Positions 25,207 through 34,533 are shown, numbered from the stretch's first letter. The stretch: DNA of 64,000 nucleotides from Jeongeupia wiesaeckerbachi (GCF_050916355.1 NZ_CP136946.1:1240001-1304000); one strand, 5' to 3'. Translations and numbers: made by a program. Notes: generated by a model from the letters alone, not told the origin.

Positions 25207-25702
25207 CTGCATTGAGTTGCTGTGGCGGACCGCGCTGGTCGGCGTCGGCGCGACGGCGTGCATGGATCTGTGGAGCGCGGTGCGCAAGCGTCTGTTCGGT
25301 GTGGCGTCGCTCGACTACGCGCTGGTCGGCCGCTGGGTCGGTCATTGGCGGCACGGCCAGTTCCGCCACCCGGCGATATCCAAGGCGAAGCCGCAGCCTT
25401 GCGAACGCGCGCTCGGCTGGGGTGTGCACTACCTGTCGGGTATGGCGCTGGCGGCCTTGCCGCTGCTGGTGCGCGGCGTCGACTGGCTGCGCCAGCCGTC
25501 GCTGGCGGTGGCGCTGGGCGTCGGCCTGGGCAGCGTGGTGCTGCCGTTCTTGGTGATGCAGCCGGCATTCGGCTTCGGCATGGCCGCGCGCCTGAGCGCC
25601 AAGCCATGGGCCGCGCGCTGGCGCAGCGCGACGACGCACCTGTCGTTCGGCCTCGGCCTGTTCATCGCCGCCAGCGCCGTATCGGTCTGGCTGCCGCTCT
25701 AG
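25199..25702 (+). CDS. DUF2938 membrane protein
   Basis: This is a small polytopic inner-membrane protein of unknown function. The 167-residue product starts with GTG at 25199, with GCGGGG upstream. Four hydrophobic segments are visible, near residues 7-23, 76-92, 100-120 and 147-166. Conserved-looking polar pieces are WVGHWRHGQFRHPAISKA and ERALGWGVHYLSGMALA, plus VMQPAFGFGMAARL. Such proteins are often paired with MerR-type regulators, as here. Function is not assigned. A role in responding to the signal sensed by the adjacent MerR protein is inference. Confidence 0.85.
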   Translation: MADCIELLWRTALVGVGATACMDLWSAVRKRLFGVASLDYALVGRWVGHWRHGQFRHPAISKAKPQPCERALGWGVHYLSGMALAALPLLVRGVDWLRQPSLAVALGVGLGSVVLPFLVMQPAFGFGMAARLSAKPWAARWRSATTHLSFGLGLFIAASAVSVWLPL

Positions 25703-25708
25703 GCGGTT

Positions 25709-27061
25709 TCAGCCGCGGAATGCGTCCGGATCGATGCCGTGGCGGGCGAGCTTGTCGTACAGCGTCTTGCGCGGCAGCGCTAGCGCCTCGGCGGCGCGGG
25801 TCACCTGGCCGCCGGTGTCGCGCAGCGCGGCCTCGATGATGCGTTTCTCGGCGCGATCGACCTGCGCGGCGAGCGAGGCCGGCGCGCTATCGCCGTCTAT
25901 CCTCGGCGTGCCTTCGGGCAGACCAAGGCAGAAGCGTTCGGCGACGTTTTTCAGCTCGCGCACATTGCCGGGCCAGTCGTACGCCTGCCAGCGCGCCAGA
26001 TCGCCGGCGCTCCAGCTTGGGGCCGAGCGGCCGAAACGCTGCGCGGCCTCGTGCAGGAAATGCCCCATCAGCAGGGCGAGGTCGCCCTTGCGCTCGCGCA
26101 GCGGCGGCAGATCGAGCGTGACGACGTTGAGCCGGTGAAAAAGGTCGGCGCGGAAATGCCCGGCGGCGCTTTCCAGCTTCAGATCGGCCTTGCTGGCGGC
26201 GACGATGCGCACGTCGACGGCAATCGCCGCATTGCCGCCGAGCCGTTCGACCTTGCGCTCCTGGATCACCCTGAGCAGTTTCACCTGCAGCGACAGCGGC
26301 ATGCTCTCGATTTCGTCGAGGAAGAGCGTGCCGCCGTCGGCGTATTCGATCTTGCCGATGCGCCGCTTGGCCGCGCCGGTATAGGCGCCGGCTTCGGCGC
26401 CGAAGACTTCGGCCTCGAAGACGCTTTCGGGCAGCGCGCCGCAATTGAGCGCGACGAACTGGCCCTGCCGGCCGCTGGCGATGTGCAGCGCCCGCGCGAC
26501 GACGTCCTTGCCGCAGCCGGTTTCGCCATTGACGAGCACGTCGATCTGCACCGGCGCGACCGCAGCGATCGTCTGCCGCAGTGCGGCGATCGCCGGATGC
26601 TGGCCGATCAGCAATTGTTCGAGCGGTTCGCCGAGCCGGGTGCGCAGCCGCTGGTTTTCCCACGACAGCCGGCGCTTTTCCAGCGCGCGCCGCACCTGTT
26701 CGACCAGCCGTTCGGAGGTAAATGGCTTTTCGATGAAATCGTAGGCACCGTCGCGCATTGCACCGACCGCCATCGTCACGTCGCCGTGACCGGTGACGAG
26801 GATCACCGGCAGCTCGCGTTCCAGCGTTTGCAGCTCGCGCAGCAGCGCCAGCCCGTCGCGCCCCGGCAGCCGGACGTCGCTGACGACGACGGCCGGACGT
26901 TCGCCATCGGCCAGCGCATCGAGCAGCGATTCGGCGTCGCCGTGGCTGCGCACCTGGAAACCGGCCAGCCGCAGCGCCTGTTCGCTGCCCCGGCGGACGA
27001 TGGCGTCGTCCTCGACCAGATGGATGGATTGCGGGAAGTCATCGGTCAGCAGGTCGGTCAT
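25709..27061 (-). CDS. dctD: Sigma-54-dependent response regulator DctD
   Basis: DctD activates sigma-54 promoters for C4-dicarboxylate uptake after phosphorylation by DctB. The 450-residue protein has a receiver domain (HLVEDDAIVRR, phosphoacceptor Asp in VVSDVRLPGRDG). An AAA+ domain follows, with Walker A GETGCGKD and Walker B GGTLFLDEIESMP. A Fis-type HTH is at the end (GGQVTRAAEALALPRKTLYD). The sigma-54 contact loop reads GAYTGA instead of GAFTGA, a tolerated aromatic swap. Its ATG overlaps the dctB stop by 4 bases. dctA with a sigma-54 promoter lies 1.3 kb away, which fixes the likely target. Confidence 0.93.
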   Translation of the reverse strand: MTDLLTDDFPQSIHLVEDDAIVRRGSEQALRLAGFQVRSHGDAESLLDALADGERPAVVVSDVRLPGRDGLALLRELQTLERELPVILVTGHGDVTMAVGAMRDGAYDFIEKPFTSERLVEQVRRALEKRRLSWENQRLRTRLGEPLEQLLIGQHPAIAALRQTIAAVAPVQIDVLVNGETGCGKDVVARALHIASGRQGQFVALNCGALPESVFEAEVFGAEAGAYTGAAKRRIGKIEYADGGTLFLDEIESMPLSLQVKLLRVIQERKVERLGGNAAIAVDVRIVAASKADLKLESAAGHFRADLFHRLNVVTLDLPPLRERKGDLALLMGHFLHEAAQRFGRSAPSWSAGDLARWQAYDWPGNVRELKNVAERFCLGLPEGTPRIDGDSAPASLAAQVDRAEKRIIEAALRDTGGQVTRAAEALALPRKTLYDKLARHGIDPDAFRG

Positions 27062-28881
27062 GGCGTCGGCAGGGTCAGGATGAAGAGGGCGCCGCCGTCG
27101 GCCGCGTTCTCGGCGGCGAGGCTGCCGGCAAAACTCTGCACGATGGTGTGCGAAATCGCCAGCCCGAGGCCCAGCCCCTTGCCGACCGGCTTGGTGGTGT
27201 AGAACGGTTCGAACAGTCTGGCCAGCGCTTCGGGCGCAATGCCGGCGCCGTGGTCGCGGATGCGGATCTCGGCCCGGTCGCCTTCGGTGCTGACGTCGAC
27301 GGCCAGCACCGGCGCCGGCTGGCCTTCCATGGCATCGAGGCCGTTGCGCAGCAGGTTGACCAGCACCTGTTCGAGCTGCAGCGCGTCGGCGCGGACGATG
27401 TCGTCGGCGACGTGAACGGTGATGCGCGCACCGAGCTCGCGCCGGCGCGGCTCGATCAGCATCTGCGCGTTGGCGAGCGCATCGGCGAGCCGTACCGGTT
27501 CGAGCCGGGCCGAATCCTTGCGCGCGAAGGTTTTCAACTGGCCGACGATGCGGCCCATGCGCTGCGCCAGCTGGCTGATCAGCCGCAGGTTTTCGCGGGC
27601 CTCGGCCGTTTCGTTCAGCTCGAGCAGCTTGGCGGCGTTGTCGGACAAGGTCGTCAGTGCCGCCAGCGGCTGGTTCAGCTCGTGGGTGACGCCGGCGGAC
27701 ATCTGCCCGAGCACGGCGAGCTTGGCCGTCTGCACCGCGTTGTCGCGCGCCCGGCGCAGCAGCGCTTCGGTGCGCTCGAGTTCAAGGATGCGTTCGGTCA
27801 GTGCTTCGTTGGTGATCACCAGGTGTTCGGTCTGCTCGGCGATGCGTGCTTCGAGCGCGGCGTGCGCGGCGCGTTGGGCCTGCAGCGATTCGCGCCGCTC
27901 GGCCAGCCGGCGGCGGCGTTGCTGGACAAACAGCCACAGCGCGGTGAGGAAGGCGAGGCCGAAGCCGAGCGCGGCCGCCTGCGCCGCCGCGCCGCGGCGA
28001 ACGTCGGCGGTATCCGACAGCAGCACGATATGCCAGCCGAGCGGGCCGACGCCGGCGGTCTGTACCGTGTAATCGCGAGCCGGTCCCGGCCCGGCGACGC
28101 GCAGCCTTTGCGCCGCGCTCGCCGACGCATCGATGCGCTGGCCGGCGGCGAGCGGCTGCAGCGCCTGTTGCGGGTATTTGCGCGTACGCGTCAGCCGGGC
28201 TTGATCGGCCGGCAGCAGCGGGCTCAGCGTGCGGTAGCGCCACGCCGGCATGGCGGTCAGGAAGACGACGCCGACATCGTCGGCGACCAGCAGCGTATCG
28301 CCGCCGGCGGGCAAGGTCGCTTCGTACGGCGCGAGGCTGACCTTGACGACAGCGACGCCGATGACCCTGCCACCTTGCTGCAGCGGCGCGGACAGGTAAT
28401 AGCCGGGCTCGAGGCTGGTGGTGCCGAAGGCATACATGCGGCCGGGCTGGCCGGCCATCGCCTCGCGGAAATACGGGCGGTAGTCGAAACGCCGGCCGAC
28501 GAAGCCCTGCGGTTCGCGCCAGTTGCTCGCCGCCAGCGTGATGCCGTCCGGCGCGATCAGATAGGCGACCGAAACCTGCGCGTGCTGGCGGAAGGCTTCG
28601 AGGTAGCGGTTGGCGGCGGCAATGCGTGTCGGGTCGTTCGGCGCGCTCAGCGCCTCGGCGAGCGTGTCTTCCAGCGTCAGCAGCTGCGGCAGCCGCGCGT
28701 ATTTGTCGAGCTGGCTGTCGAGGCTGCGGGCGTGCGCGACCAGCCGCTGGCGCGCTTCGGCCTGCTGTGCGGCCAGGCCGCGATCCAGCAGCCAGACATA
28801 GCCCGCCCACGCGATCAGGACGCTGGGCACCAGCAGCAGCGCGATCCGCAACGCGCGCCGCAGCGGCGTGGCGCGGATCAT
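27058..28881 (-). CDS. dctB: C4-dicarboxylate sensor histidine kinase DctB
   Basis: DctB is a membrane kinase that senses C4-dicarboxylates in the periplasm. From ATG 28881 the protein has 607 residues. A membrane helix lies at about 10-28. A large periplasmic tandem PAS/Cache-like sensor follows (LIAPDGITLAASNW, RRFDYRPYFREAMAGQPGRM, FGTTSLEPGYYLSAP), then a second helix near 297-315 and a coiled coil. The HisKA box is GQMSAGVTHELNQPLAALTT. The ATPase has NLLRNGLDAM (N box) and KGLGLGLAIS (G box). An upstream in-frame extension to 28965 is rejected. It overlaps both neighbours by 4 bases. Confidence 0.93.
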   Translation of the reverse strand: MIRATPLRRALRIALLLVPSVLIAWAGYVWLLDRGLAAQQAEARQRLVAHARSLDSQLDKYARLPQLLTLEDTLAEALSAPNDPTRIAAANRYLEAFRQHAQVSVAYLIAPDGITLAASNWREPQGFVGRRFDYRPYFREAMAGQPGRMYAFGTTSLEPGYYLSAPLQQGGRVIGVAVVKVSLAPYEATLPAGGDTLLVADDVGVVFLTAMPAWRYRTLSPLLPADQARLTRTRKYPQQALQPLAAGQRIDASASAAQRLRVAGPGPARDYTVQTAGVGPLGWHIVLLSDTADVRRGAAAQAAALGFGLAFLTALWLFVQQRRRRLAERRESLQAQRAAHAALEARIAEQTEHLVITNEALTERILELERTEALLRRARDNAVQTAKLAVLGQMSAGVTHELNQPLAALTTLSDNAAKLLELNETAEARENLRLISQLAQRMGRIVGQLKTFARKDSARLEPVRLADALANAQMLIEPRRRELGARITVHVADDIVRADALQLEQVLVNLLRNGLDAMEGQPAPVLAVDVSTEGDRAEIRIRDHGAGIAPEALARLFEPFYTTKPVGKGLGLGLAISHTIVQSFAGSLAAENAADGGALFILTLPTP

Positions 28882-29273
28882 GCGTCGGATGCGCTGGCCC
28901 GGAACTGGACCACGTTGCCCTCGGGGTCGACGCCGTCGCAGACAATGAAGTCGCCGAAGCGCCATTCGGCCTCAACCGGCGGAATGCTGCCGCCCAGGCA
29001 AGCGGCGACGGTGCGTGCATTGACGAGGCTGGTGACGACGAACACCGGCTTGATCGCGGTGTTCGTGCGCGCTTGCGGCGGCACGTCGATGTGGATCGTC
29101 GCGGCGATGGCGTCGGGGATGCGCTGGACCACCAGCTCGTAGGCCGCGGTGTTCAGCACGATATACGTCGCCTCGGCGTGGCTGATCGTCATGTCGAGCA
29201 CGCCGGCATAAAACGCCGCGACGCGTTCGATGTCCTTGGCGTACAGCACGGTGCCGGCTTTGGGTTTGCTCAT
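28878..29273 (-). CDS. VOC-superfamily (glyoxalase-fold) protein, first gene of the dctBD operon
   Basis: A 131-residue single-module vicinal-oxygen-chelate protein. It has the beta-alpha-beta-beta-beta pattern: TVLYAKDIERVAAFYAGVLD at the N-terminus, a middle IVLNTAAYELVVQRIPD, and GDFIVCDGVDPEGNVVQFRA at the end, with the typical DPEGN. ATG 29273 is supported by AGGAGGT 7 bases upstream, the strongest ribosome site nearby. The stop overlaps the dctB start by 4 bases, so the three genes VOC-dctB-dctD form one coupled unit. A dioxygenase, lyase or resistance activity cannot be decided. The operon position hints at a link with dicarboxylate sensing. Confidence 0.85.
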   Translation of the reverse strand: MSKPKAGTVLYAKDIERVAAFYAGVLDMTISHAEATYIVLNTAAYELVVQRIPDAIAATIHIDVPPQARTNTAIKPVFVVTSLVNARTVAACLGGSIPPVEAEWRFGDFIVCDGVDPEGNVVQFRASASDA

Positions 29274-29443
29274 GGTGCGGACCTCCTGTTGCTTGACACC
29301 TAAAGCTGTATCAGTAGGTGAGCGAGCCAACGCAGGTCGAATCCGCCCGAAGCACAGAAACCGGAATGGACTCAATGTCCATGAGGATTTCGAGCATCGG
29401 ACGGGATCGAGATGCGCAGGCGCAGCCGCCTAATGATACGGTT

Positions 29444-32245
29444 TCAATGCGCCTCGTCCCAGTTGTCGCCAACGCCGACTTCGGCGACCAGCGGCACCGC
29501 CAGATCGGCGACCTGCGCCATTTTCCTCGGCAGCTCGACCCGGATCAGTTCGACTTCGTCGTCGGGGACTTCGAGTACCAGTTCATCGTGCACCTGCAGC
29601 ACGAGCCGGCTCTTGAGCTTGGCATCGCTCAGCCACGCGTCGACGGCGATCATCGCCCGCTTGATCAGGTCGGCGGCGGTGCCCTGCATCGGCGCGTTGA
29701 TCGCGGCGCGCTCGGCGCCGGCGCGGCGGCCGGCGTTGCTCGACCTGATCTCGGGCAGCCACAAGCGGCGGCCGAACACCGTTTCGACATAGCCCTGCTC
29801 GCGCGCCTGCGCGCGGGTCCGTTCCATATAGGCGGCGACGCCGGGGAACTGGGCGAAATAGCGGTCGATGAAGGTCTTGGCGGCGCTGCGGTCGATTTCC
29901 AGCGCGGCCGCGAGGCCGAAGGCGCTCATGCCGTAGATCAGGCCGAAGTTGATCGTCTTGGCGTAGCGGCGCTGCTCGGTGCTGACTTCCAGCGGCGACA
30001 CGCCGAACACTTCCGATGCGGTCGCCCGGTGGACGTCCTGGCCCTCGGCGAAGGCCTTCAGTAGCGCCTTGTCACCCGACAGGTGCGCCATGATGCGCAG
30101 CTCGATCTGCGAGTAGTCGGCCGACACCAGCTTGTGGCCCGGCGGCGCGACGAAGGCTTCGCGGATCTTGCGGCCCTCGGCGGTGCGGATCGGGATGTTC
30201 TGCAGGTTCGGGTCGTTCGACGACAGCCGGCCGGTCGCGGCGACGGCCTGACTGAAGTTGGTGTGCACGCGGCCGGTGTCGGGGTTGACCATCGTTGGCA
30301 GCTTGTCGGTGTAGGTCGACTTGAGCTTGGAGAGGCTGCGGTTCTCCAGCAGCACCTTGGGCAGCGGGAAATCCTTGGCGAGTTCGGTCAGCACGTCCTC
30401 GTCGGTCGACGGCGCGCCCTTTGGCGTTTTCTTGATCACCGGCAGGCCGAGCTTTTCGAAGAAGATTTCGCCGATCTGCTTCGGCGAGCCGAGGTTGAAC
30501 GGCTGGCCGGCGAGTTCGTACGCCTGCTGTTCGAGCTCGATCAGCTTGAGGCCGATCGCATGGCTCTGGCGGTTGAGCCGGTCGGCGTCGACCAGCATGC
30601 CGTTGCGCTCCATCGTGAACAGTACCTCGCGCACCGGCATTTCGAGGTCGCGATACAGCGCCTGCAACTGCGGCTGCTGCGCCAGCTTGGCACTCAAGGA
30701 TTGGGCGAGGCGCAAGGTGATGTCGGCGTCCTCGGCGGCGTAGGCGGTCGCGGTATCGACGCCGACCTCGTCAAAGCCGATCTGCTTGGCGCCCTTGCCG
30801 GCGACCTCTTCGTACTTGATCGTCGTTTCGCCCAGCTCGCGCATCGCCAGATCGTCCATATTGTGGCGTTCGTGGCTGGCGAGCACGTAGCTCATCAGCA
30901 GCGTGTCGTCGGCGATGCCAGCCAGCGCGATGCCGTGGTTGGCGAACACGTGCTGGTCGTACTTGAGGTTCTGGCCGAGTTTCTTGTGCGCCGCCGATTC
31001 GAGCCACGGCTTGAGCTTGGCGAGCGTGGCGTCGAACGGCAACTGTTCGGGGGCCTCGGTGCCGCGGTGCGCCAGCGGCAGATAGGCGGCCTCGCCCGGC
31101 GTGACCGAGAACGAGATGCCGACGATCTTGGCGCGCATCGGGTCGAGGCTGGTGGTTTCGGTGTCGAGCGCGACGACGTCGGCGGCGTTGAGCCTGGCCA
31201 GCCAGGCGTCGAGTTGGGCGTCGGTGAGGATGGCTTCGTAATGGCGTTCAACGCTGGGGCGCTCGACCGCCGCTGCGGCGGACACGGGCGCGTCGGTGCC
31301 GGCGCTCGGCGTGTCGCTGGCCGCAGGTGCCGCGGTCAGCGGCTTGCCGAACAGGTCGCCGGCCGGTGTCGCCGCCGGTGCGGCGAGCTTGGCTTCGGCC
31401 TCGCGCTGCCAGTTGCGGAAGTTGTAGCGCTGGAACAGCGCCAGCAGCGTCGCCCAGTCTTCGGCCACCGGCGCGAGATCGGCGATGCCGTTGGGCAATT
31501 CGGTGGCGAGGTCGACGTCGGTCTTGATCGTCACCAGCGCCTTGGCCTGCGGCAGCCAGTCCAGGCTGTCGCGCAGGTTCTGGCCGACGACGCCCTTGAT
31601 CGACTCAGCGTTGGCGATGATCGCATCGAGGTTGTCGTACTCGGCCAGCCATTTGGCCGCGGTCTTGTCGCCGCATTTCGGCACGCCGGGGACGTTGTCG
31701 ACGGCGTCGCCCTTCAGCGTCAGGAAGTCGACGATCTGGTCGGGGCGGACGCCGAACTTGGCGAACACGCCGGCTTCGTCGAGCACTTCGTCGGTCATCG
31801 AGTTCTCGATCCGCACGTGCGCGTCGACGAGCTGCGCCATGTCCTTGTCGCCGGTCGACATGATCGCCGTCATCCCCTGCGCGGCGGCCTGCCGTGCCAG
31901 CGTGCCGATCACGTCGTCGGCCTCGACGCCGTCGACGATCAGCATCGGCACGCCGAAGGCGGCGACGGCTTCGTGGATCGGGGCGATCTGCACGCGCAAG
32001 TCGTCGGGCATGCTCGGCCGGTTGGCCTTGTATTCGGGGTAGAGGTCGTCGCGGAAGGTCTTGCCCTTGGCGTCGAACACGCAGGCGATGTAGTCGGCCG
32101 GCGTCGTCTGGCGCAGCTTCTTCAGCATATTGATGAAGCCGTAGACCGCGTTGGTCGGCGTGCCGTCGGGTGCCGAGAGTTCGCGGATGGCGTGGAAGGC
32201 GCGGTACAGGTAGGACGAACCGTCGATCAGGAGCAGGGTGGGCAT
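29444..32245 (-). CDS. polA: DNA polymerase I
   Basis: PolA fills gaps and removes primers in replication and repair. The 933-residue protein from ATG 32245 has all three domains. The 5'-3' exonuclease domain is about 1-290 (LLLIDGSSYLYRAFHAI, VDGVEADDVIGTLA). The proofreading exonuclease keeps its acidic residues (VVALDTETTSLDPM, LGQNLKYDQHVF, YAAEDADITLRL). The family A polymerase domain includes DYSQIELRIMAHLSGD, RRYAKTINFGLIYGM and LQVHDELVLEVP. An upstream in-frame extension overlaps the divergent LOG-family gene promoter and is rejected. It is monocistronic, with a 61-base divergent gap to the LOG-family gene. Confidence 0.98.
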   Translation of the reverse strand: MPTLLLIDGSSYLYRAFHAIRELSAPDGTPTNAVYGFINMLKKLRQTTPADYIACVFDAKGKTFRDDLYPEYKANRPSMPDDLRVQIAPIHEAVAAFGVPMLIVDGVEADDVIGTLARQAAAQGMTAIMSTGDKDMAQLVDAHVRIENSMTDEVLDEAGVFAKFGVRPDQIVDFLTLKGDAVDNVPGVPKCGDKTAAKWLAEYDNLDAIIANAESIKGVVGQNLRDSLDWLPQAKALVTIKTDVDLATELPNGIADLAPVAEDWATLLALFQRYNFRNWQREAEAKLAAPAATPAGDLFGKPLTAAPAASDTPSAGTDAPVSAAAAVERPSVERHYEAILTDAQLDAWLARLNAADVVALDTETTSLDPMRAKIVGISFSVTPGEAAYLPLAHRGTEAPEQLPFDATLAKLKPWLESAAHKKLGQNLKYDQHVFANHGIALAGIADDTLLMSYVLASHERHNMDDLAMRELGETTIKYEEVAGKGAKQIGFDEVGVDTATAYAAEDADITLRLAQSLSAKLAQQPQLQALYRDLEMPVREVLFTMERNGMLVDADRLNRQSHAIGLKLIELEQQAYELAGQPFNLGSPKQIGEIFFEKLGLPVIKKTPKGAPSTDEDVLTELAKDFPLPKVLLENRSLSKLKSTYTDKLPTMVNPDTGRVHTNFSQAVAATGRLSSNDPNLQNIPIRTAEGRKIREAFVAPPGHKLVSADYSQIELRIMAHLSGDKALLKAFAEGQDVHRATASEVFGVSPLEVSTEQRRYAKTINFGLIYGMSAFGLAAALEIDRSAAKTFIDRYFAQFPGVAAYMERTRAQAREQGYVETVFGRRLWLPEIRSSNAGRRAGAERAAINAPMQGTAADLIKRAMIAVDAWLSDAKLKSRLVLQVHDELVLEVPDDEVELIRVELPRKMAQVADLAVPLVAEVGVGDNWDEAH

Positions 32246-32306
32246 GGTGTATCCGCAAGCCGCGGCCACGAGGGCGCAGCTATATTTGTAAGCAAGGAGG
32301 TGCGCG

Positions 32307-33041
32307 ATGAATCTCAGGGACAAATTGCCGCATGTCGTCGACTCGCAGGCCGATGCCGAGCATCAGGACACGCGTGCCCGCGAAGCGTGGCGGGTATTCG
32401 AGATCATGGCCGAGTTCGTCGAGGCGACCGAGCGTCTGCAACGCATCCAGCCGGCGGTGTCGATCTTCGGCTCGGCGCGCATCGGGCGCGACCACGCCCA
32501 TTATAAACGCACCGAAGAGATTGCCCGGCGGCTGTCGGACGCCGGTTTTGCGGTCATTTCCGGCGGCGGCCCCGGCTTGATGGAGGCGGCGAACAAGGGC
32601 GCGTACGACGGCGCGAGCCCGTCGGTGGGGTTGAACATTCAGCTGCCGCACGAGCAGAGCAACAATCCCTATCAGGACGTCAGCCAGAGCTTCCGCCATT
32701 TCTTCGCGCGCAAGGTGATGTTCGTCAAGCACGCCAGCGCCTACGTGGTGATGCCGGGCGGCTTCGGCACGCTCGACGAGCTGACCGAGGCGCTGACGCT
32801 GATCCAGACCGGCAAATCGCGCAAGATGCCGATCATTCTGGTCGGCAGCGATTTCTGGCGCGGGCTGATCGACTGGTTCCGCGAGCGGCTGGTCGCCGAC
32901 GGCATGATCGCCGAGGCCGATCTGGATCTGGTGCAGTTGATCGACGAACCGGCGGCCATCGTCGAGGCGATCTTCCGTTTCTTCGAAACCCGTGGCTTCG
33001 AGATGTCGCCTGCAGAGCGCGAAATGCAGTTCAGTCTGTGA
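32307..33041 (+). CDS. LOG-family (TIGR00730) nucleotide-binding Rossmann protein
   Basis: LOG-family proteins cleave nucleoside monophosphates to base and ribose phosphate; plant members activate cytokinins. The 244-residue product carries SIFGSARIGRDHAHYK, VISGGGPGLMEAANKGAYDG and the signature PGGFGTLDELTEALTLIQTG. The N-terminal 45 residues are an extension seen in the larger bacterial subgroup. ATG 32307 follows AAGGAGGTGCGCG, a very strong ribosome site. It is divergent from polA and followed by a DUF2782 gene 60 bases downstream. Confidence 0.9.
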   Translation: MNLRDKLPHVVDSQADAEHQDTRAREAWRVFEIMAEFVEATERLQRIQPAVSIFGSARIGRDHAHYKRTEEIARRLSDAGFAVISGGGPGLMEAANKGAYDGASPSVGLNIQLPHEQSNNPYQDVSQSFRHFFARKVMFVKHASAYVVMPGGFGTLDELTEALTLIQTGKSRKMPIILVGSDFWRGLIDWFRERLVADGMIAEADLDLVQLIDEPAAIVEAIFRFFETRGFEMSPAEREMQFSL

Positions 33042-33101
33042 GCCGGAACGGTGCATTCGGTAGAATGGCCGCAACAGGCCCGTCGGGCCGAGGGAGCCCA
33101 G

Positions 33102-33467
33102 ATGAAAACCGTGCTGACCAGCTTGATGCTGCTTGCCGGCAGCGCCGCGATGGCCGAGCTGCCGCCGATCGATCCGCCGCCGCCGCCGCCGCAATCGGTG
33201 CCGGCCGAGCAGTTGCCGCCGGTCGAGAAGCCCAAGGCCAGCAAGCCGATCGGCGAGCCCGAGGTGCGCATCATCGAGAAGGCCGACGCGACGATCGCCG
33301 AGTACCGGATGAACGGCAGGCTCTACATGATGAAGGTCACGCCCAAGGTCGGCGCGCCGTATTTCCTCTACGACCATGAAGGCAACGGCCAGTTCGAGCG
33401 CATCGACAATGCCGACTTCGGCGGCCCGCGCCTGTCGGTGCCGCAATGGACGCTGTTCTCGTGGTAG
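33102..33467 (+). CDS. DUF2782 periplasmic protein
   Basis: DUF2782 proteins are small exported proteins of unknown function, found next to polA or thrB in betaproteobacteria. The 121-residue product from ATG 33102 has a signal peptide (MKTVLTSLMLLAGSAAMA, probable cleavage after Ala18). A Pro-rich linker follows with a run of seven Pro, then a compact domain: PEVRIIEKADATIAEYRMNG, YMMKVTPKVGAPYFLYD and the C-terminal VPQWTLFSW. An in-frame start at 33051 is rejected because the signal peptide begins at 33102. It is probably co-transcribed with thrB, 81 bases downstream. Confidence 0.88.
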   Translation: MKTVLTSLMLLAGSAAMAELPPIDPPPPPPQSVPAEQLPPVEKPKASKPIGEPEVRIIEKADATIAEYRMNGRLYMMKVTPKVGAPYFLYDHEGNGQFERIDNADFGGPRLSVPQWTLFSW

Positions 33468-33548
33468 CAACGACCGCCGGTGCTCGTCGGCACCGGCGCG
33501 CTTGCGTACACTTCGCCCCTCATCCGATCGCGCCGCACTGAATCCACC

Positions 33549-34487
33549 ATGTCCGTTTTCACCACCGTCACGCCCGATGAGATGGGCGCCTTCCTCAAGC
33601 GCTACGCCATTGGCGGCCTGGTCGAGCTCAAGGGCATCGCCGCCGGGATCACCAATACCAATTATTTCGTCACGACCACGCACGGTCGCTATGTGCTGAC
33701 GCTGTTCGAGACGCTGCGTGCCGACGAACTGCCGTACTACGTCAACCTGCTCGCGCATCTGGCGCAGCACGGCATCGCCGTCGCCGGGCCGATCGCCAAC
33801 CACGACAACGCCTTTGTCGACACGCTGAACGGCAAGCCGACGTTGCTGGTCAATTGCCTGCCGGGCGCGGTGATCGACGCGCCGAACGCCGCGCAGTGCC
33901 GCGAAGTCGGCGAAATGCTGGCGCAGATGCATCTGGCGGCAGGGCATTACGACGGCTACATGGCCAACCCGCGTGGCCGCGCATGGCGCGAAGCCGTTGC
34001 CGCCGAAGTGGCGCCGTTCATGGCCGACGCCGACGCGGCCGAGCTGAAGACCGAGGTTGCATCGCTGGCCGCGCAGGACTTCGACGCGCTGCCGGCCGGC
34101 GTGATCCATGCCGACCTGTTCCGCGACAACGCTTTGATCGACGGCGAACGCGTCGGCGGCTTCATCGATTTCTACTACGCCTGCAACGACACGCTGGCCT
34201 ACGACGTGGCGATCACGCTGAACGACTGGTGCGTGCTGGAGAACGGCGACATCGACGCCGAGCGCGCGCGCGCGCTGCTGGCCGGCTACCAGGGCGTCCG
34301 GGCGTTCGAGCCGGCCGAAGTCGTCGCCTGGCCGCAGCTGCTGCGCGCCGCCGCGGTGCGCTTCTGGGTGTCGCGGCTGTACGACTTCCACAAGCCGGCC
34401 GCCGGCGAAATGACCTTCGCCAAGGACCCGGGCCACTTCCAGCGCGTGCTGCGGCAGCACGTCGCGCGCACGGATTTCTGGCTTTAA
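33549..34487 (+). CDS. thrB: Homoserine kinase (APH-fold ThrB)
   Basis: Homoserine kinase phosphorylates L-homoserine for threonine synthesis. This is the aminoglycoside-phosphotransferase-fold type found in pseudomonads and betaproteobacteria, not the GHMP type. The 312-residue product from ATG 33549 begins MSVFTTVTPDEMGAFLKRYA and contains GIAAGITNTNYFV. The catalytic loop is GVIHADLFRDNALID and the metal-binding segment GGFIDFYYACND. The C-terminus SRLYDFHKPAAGEM is typical. An in-frame extension to 33480 is rejected. Confidence 0.94.
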   Translation: MSVFTTVTPDEMGAFLKRYAIGGLVELKGIAAGITNTNYFVTTTHGRYVLTLFETLRADELPYYVNLLAHLAQHGIAVAGPIANHDNAFVDTLNGKPTLLVNCLPGAVIDAPNAAQCREVGEMLAQMHLAAGHYDGYMANPRGRAWREAVAAEVAPFMADADAAELKTEVASLAAQDFDALPAGVIHADLFRDNALIDGERVGGFIDFYYACNDTLAYDVAITLNDWCVLENGDIDAERARALLAGYQGVRAFEPAEVVAWPQLLRAAAVRFWVSRLYDFHKPAAGEMTFAKDPGHFQRVLRQHVARTDFWL

Positions 34488-34512
34488 AATCAATGTACCG
34501 ATACCCGAAACC

Positions 34513-34533
34513 GCCGGCAGCCGCCGGCGTTTT
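34513..34533 (+). terminator. Weak terminator between thrB and the FAD dehydrogenase gene
   Basis: Stem GCCGGC/GCCGGC with a 4-base loop, then GTTTTC, 25 bases after the thrB stop. Short but GC-rich; it may only partly separate the two genes. Confidence 0.5.

Noticed and set aside
27148..29142. Rightward open frame of about 664 codons opposite dctB and the VOC gene
   Set aside because: Antisense to a histidine kinase with intact motifs; no start signal and no recognisable domain.
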